Source of the DNA: Gelidibacter salicanalis
Lineage (GTDB): Bacteria > Bacteroidota > Bacteroidia > Flavobacteriales > Flavobacteriaceae
Reading direction: 5' to 3'
Assembly: GCF_016469035.1 (NCBI RefSeq)
Contig: NZ_JAEHJZ010000010.1
Span: 62,001-126,000 of the forward strand
Length of the DNA stretch: 64,000 nucleotides
Shown: positions 63,202 to 64,000 of the stretch, piece after piece
Layout of the letters: the number at the start of each line of letters is the position of its first letter
How positions within the stretch are numbered: the stretch's first letter is position 1
The notes under the pieces: model-generated
Database searches by the model: none
Seen by the model: the letters and a program-made list of their open reading frames with translations, nothing else
What the model was told of the DNA's origin: nothing
Program-made: the position numbers and the translations under genes

Positions 63202-63981
63202 ATGAAAAATCTAATGTACGTTTTGATTTTTGTTTCAACATCACTCCTTTCACAAGAAAGGATAGCGACTACTGCTTTGAAAACCGTTCCACTAAAGGCA
63301 GATCAATTGATCACCATTGACAATTTCGGGACGCTTTTTTACGCCTTAGGCAACACCTTTTATAAAACATCACCAGAACACAGTTATACGTATAGCAATG
63401 TGCAGTTGGGACCAATCACCTCAGCCAATGTTTTCAATCCGCTAAAAATCAATGTGTTTTACAAAAATTTTAATACCGTAATGATCCTAGACAATCGGTT
63501 ATCTGAAATTTATAAAATCGACTTCAATACCATTCAGCCTTACAAAAACATAACACATGTATCTACGGGATATGACAACACCATCTGGATTTTTAATCAA
63601 GATATCCAACAATTAGAACTTTTTGATTTTAGATTAAACCAACAAAGAGCAACAACCATGCCCGTACAATCCAAAGTCTTGGATTTGAAAAGCAATTACA
63701 ATTACAGTTGGTTGTTAACGGAAAACTTCCTGTATACCTACAACTATTTTGGAAGTACGGTTGCAAAAATGAAAAATGAAAAGTTCTTAAAAATAGCAGA
63801 AGACAATGGCAATTTGATCATCCAAACTAAAAAGGGACTATTTTATCTCCCCAAAAATACAGACCAACCCGTACCCATCCAACTGCCTGAAATGTTGATA
63901 AAACAGTTTTTAGTAACCAATGAAAGCTTGTATATTTACGCCGATGAAACGCTTTATCAATTCCAACTAAAACTGAAATAA
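63202..63981 (+). CDS. Secreted protein of unknown function
   Basis: A 259-residue protein with a signal peptide (about 1-17, cleavage near LLSQ). The mature part is rich in strand-like repeats (LITIDNFGTLFYALGN, WIFNQDIQQLELFD, LYIYADETLYQF), suggesting a small beta-propeller. I do not recognise a family. It is 32 nt after the toxin gene and just before a probable deoxynucleoside kinase. Confidence 0.65.
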   Translation: MKNLMYVLIFVSTSLLSQERIATTALKTVPLKADQLITIDNFGTLFYALGNTFYKTSPEHSYTYSNVQLGPITSANVFNPLKINVFYKNFNTVMILDNRLSEIYKIDFNTIQPYKNITHVSTGYDNTIWIFNQDIQQLELFDFRLNQQRATTMPVQSKVLDLKSNYNYSWLLTENFLYTYNYFGSTVAKMKNEKFLKIAEDNGNLIIQTKKGLFYLPKNTDQPVPIQLPEMLIKQFLVTNESLYIYADETLYQFQLKLK

Positions 63982-63983
63982 AT

Positions 63984-64000
63984 ATGCATGTTGCAATAGC
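63984..64000 (+). CDS. Start of a probable deoxynucleoside kinase, cut by the window end
   Basis: Only M-H-V-A-I-A is visible. Flavobacterial deoxynucleoside kinases commonly start MHIAIAGNIG, so this is a weak guess; the beginning of a gene at 63984 is likely because it follows the previous stop by 2 nt. Confidence 0.3.

Noticed and set aside
1-64000. tRNA, rRNA, prophage, transposase or defence island
   Set aside because: No T-loop motifs, rRNA-like stretches, integrases, transposases or nuclease clusters were seen in the intergenic regions or the reading frames.

Overview
The window is a chromosomal segment of a member of the Flavobacteriaceae (Bacteroidota). The evidence is gliding/type IX secretion genes (gldA, gldB, gldC), GLPGLI-family proteins, a split metH, promoter-like TTG-N18-21-TAnnTTTG elements, AT-rich DNA and weak ribosome binding sites. 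I see no tRNA, rRNA, prophage, insertion sequence or CRISPR array; almost everything is core metabolism. The novelty lies in regulatory RNA, unusual domain fusions, receptors or enzymes lacking key residues, and intergenic repeats.

Layout. 1-3472: DUF4230-gldC-gldB (minus), nadE, and an orphan LuxR-type response regulator with Glu at the phospho-acceptor position. 3476-12966: dnaG without zinc ligands, a DUF748 protein, an outer-membrane protein, an ECF sigma/anti-sigma pair, a polyprenyl diphosphate synthase, rlmN and queA. 13149-20588: aroA, a heptad-repeat region, a MazG-like protein, two DUF3857/transglutaminase-like proteins (one lacking the catalytic residues), dtd and rsgA. 20589-22552: a decayed and an intact copy of a lipoprotein gene, then a secreted protein. 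22657-27160: a phenylalanine/tyrosine operon (pheA, aminotransferase, tyrA, DAHP synthase-chorismate mutase) preceded by a 25-codon leader peptide and a classical attenuator. 27245-31054: gldA, a GIN-domain lipoprotein, a PagL-like deacylase and metF.

31207-53555 is an almost continuous sulfur/methionine region. It holds split metH, cysM, cysE, a ferredoxin-NADP reductase-like flavoprotein, siroheme genes, a sulfite-reductase-like protein fused to a HEPN domain, cysN, cysD, cysH, a DUF2061 membrane protein, an Rrf2 regulator, metZ, a MetX-aspartokinase-homoserine dehydrogenase fusion, osmC, metY and metK. Sulfate can be activated, reduced, made into cysteine and homocysteine, methylated, and converted to S-adenosylmethionine (SAM). 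Three SAM-riboswitch candidates of two classes control it: SAM-I before metH and before metY, and a SAM-II-like element before metK.

53768-64000: an M28 peptidase, a TonB-receptor-like barrel with two GLPGLI proteins, a divergent two-component system with three GTTAA repeats at its promoter, a small toxin-antitoxin-like pair, a secreted protein, and the first codons of a probable deoxynucleoside kinase.
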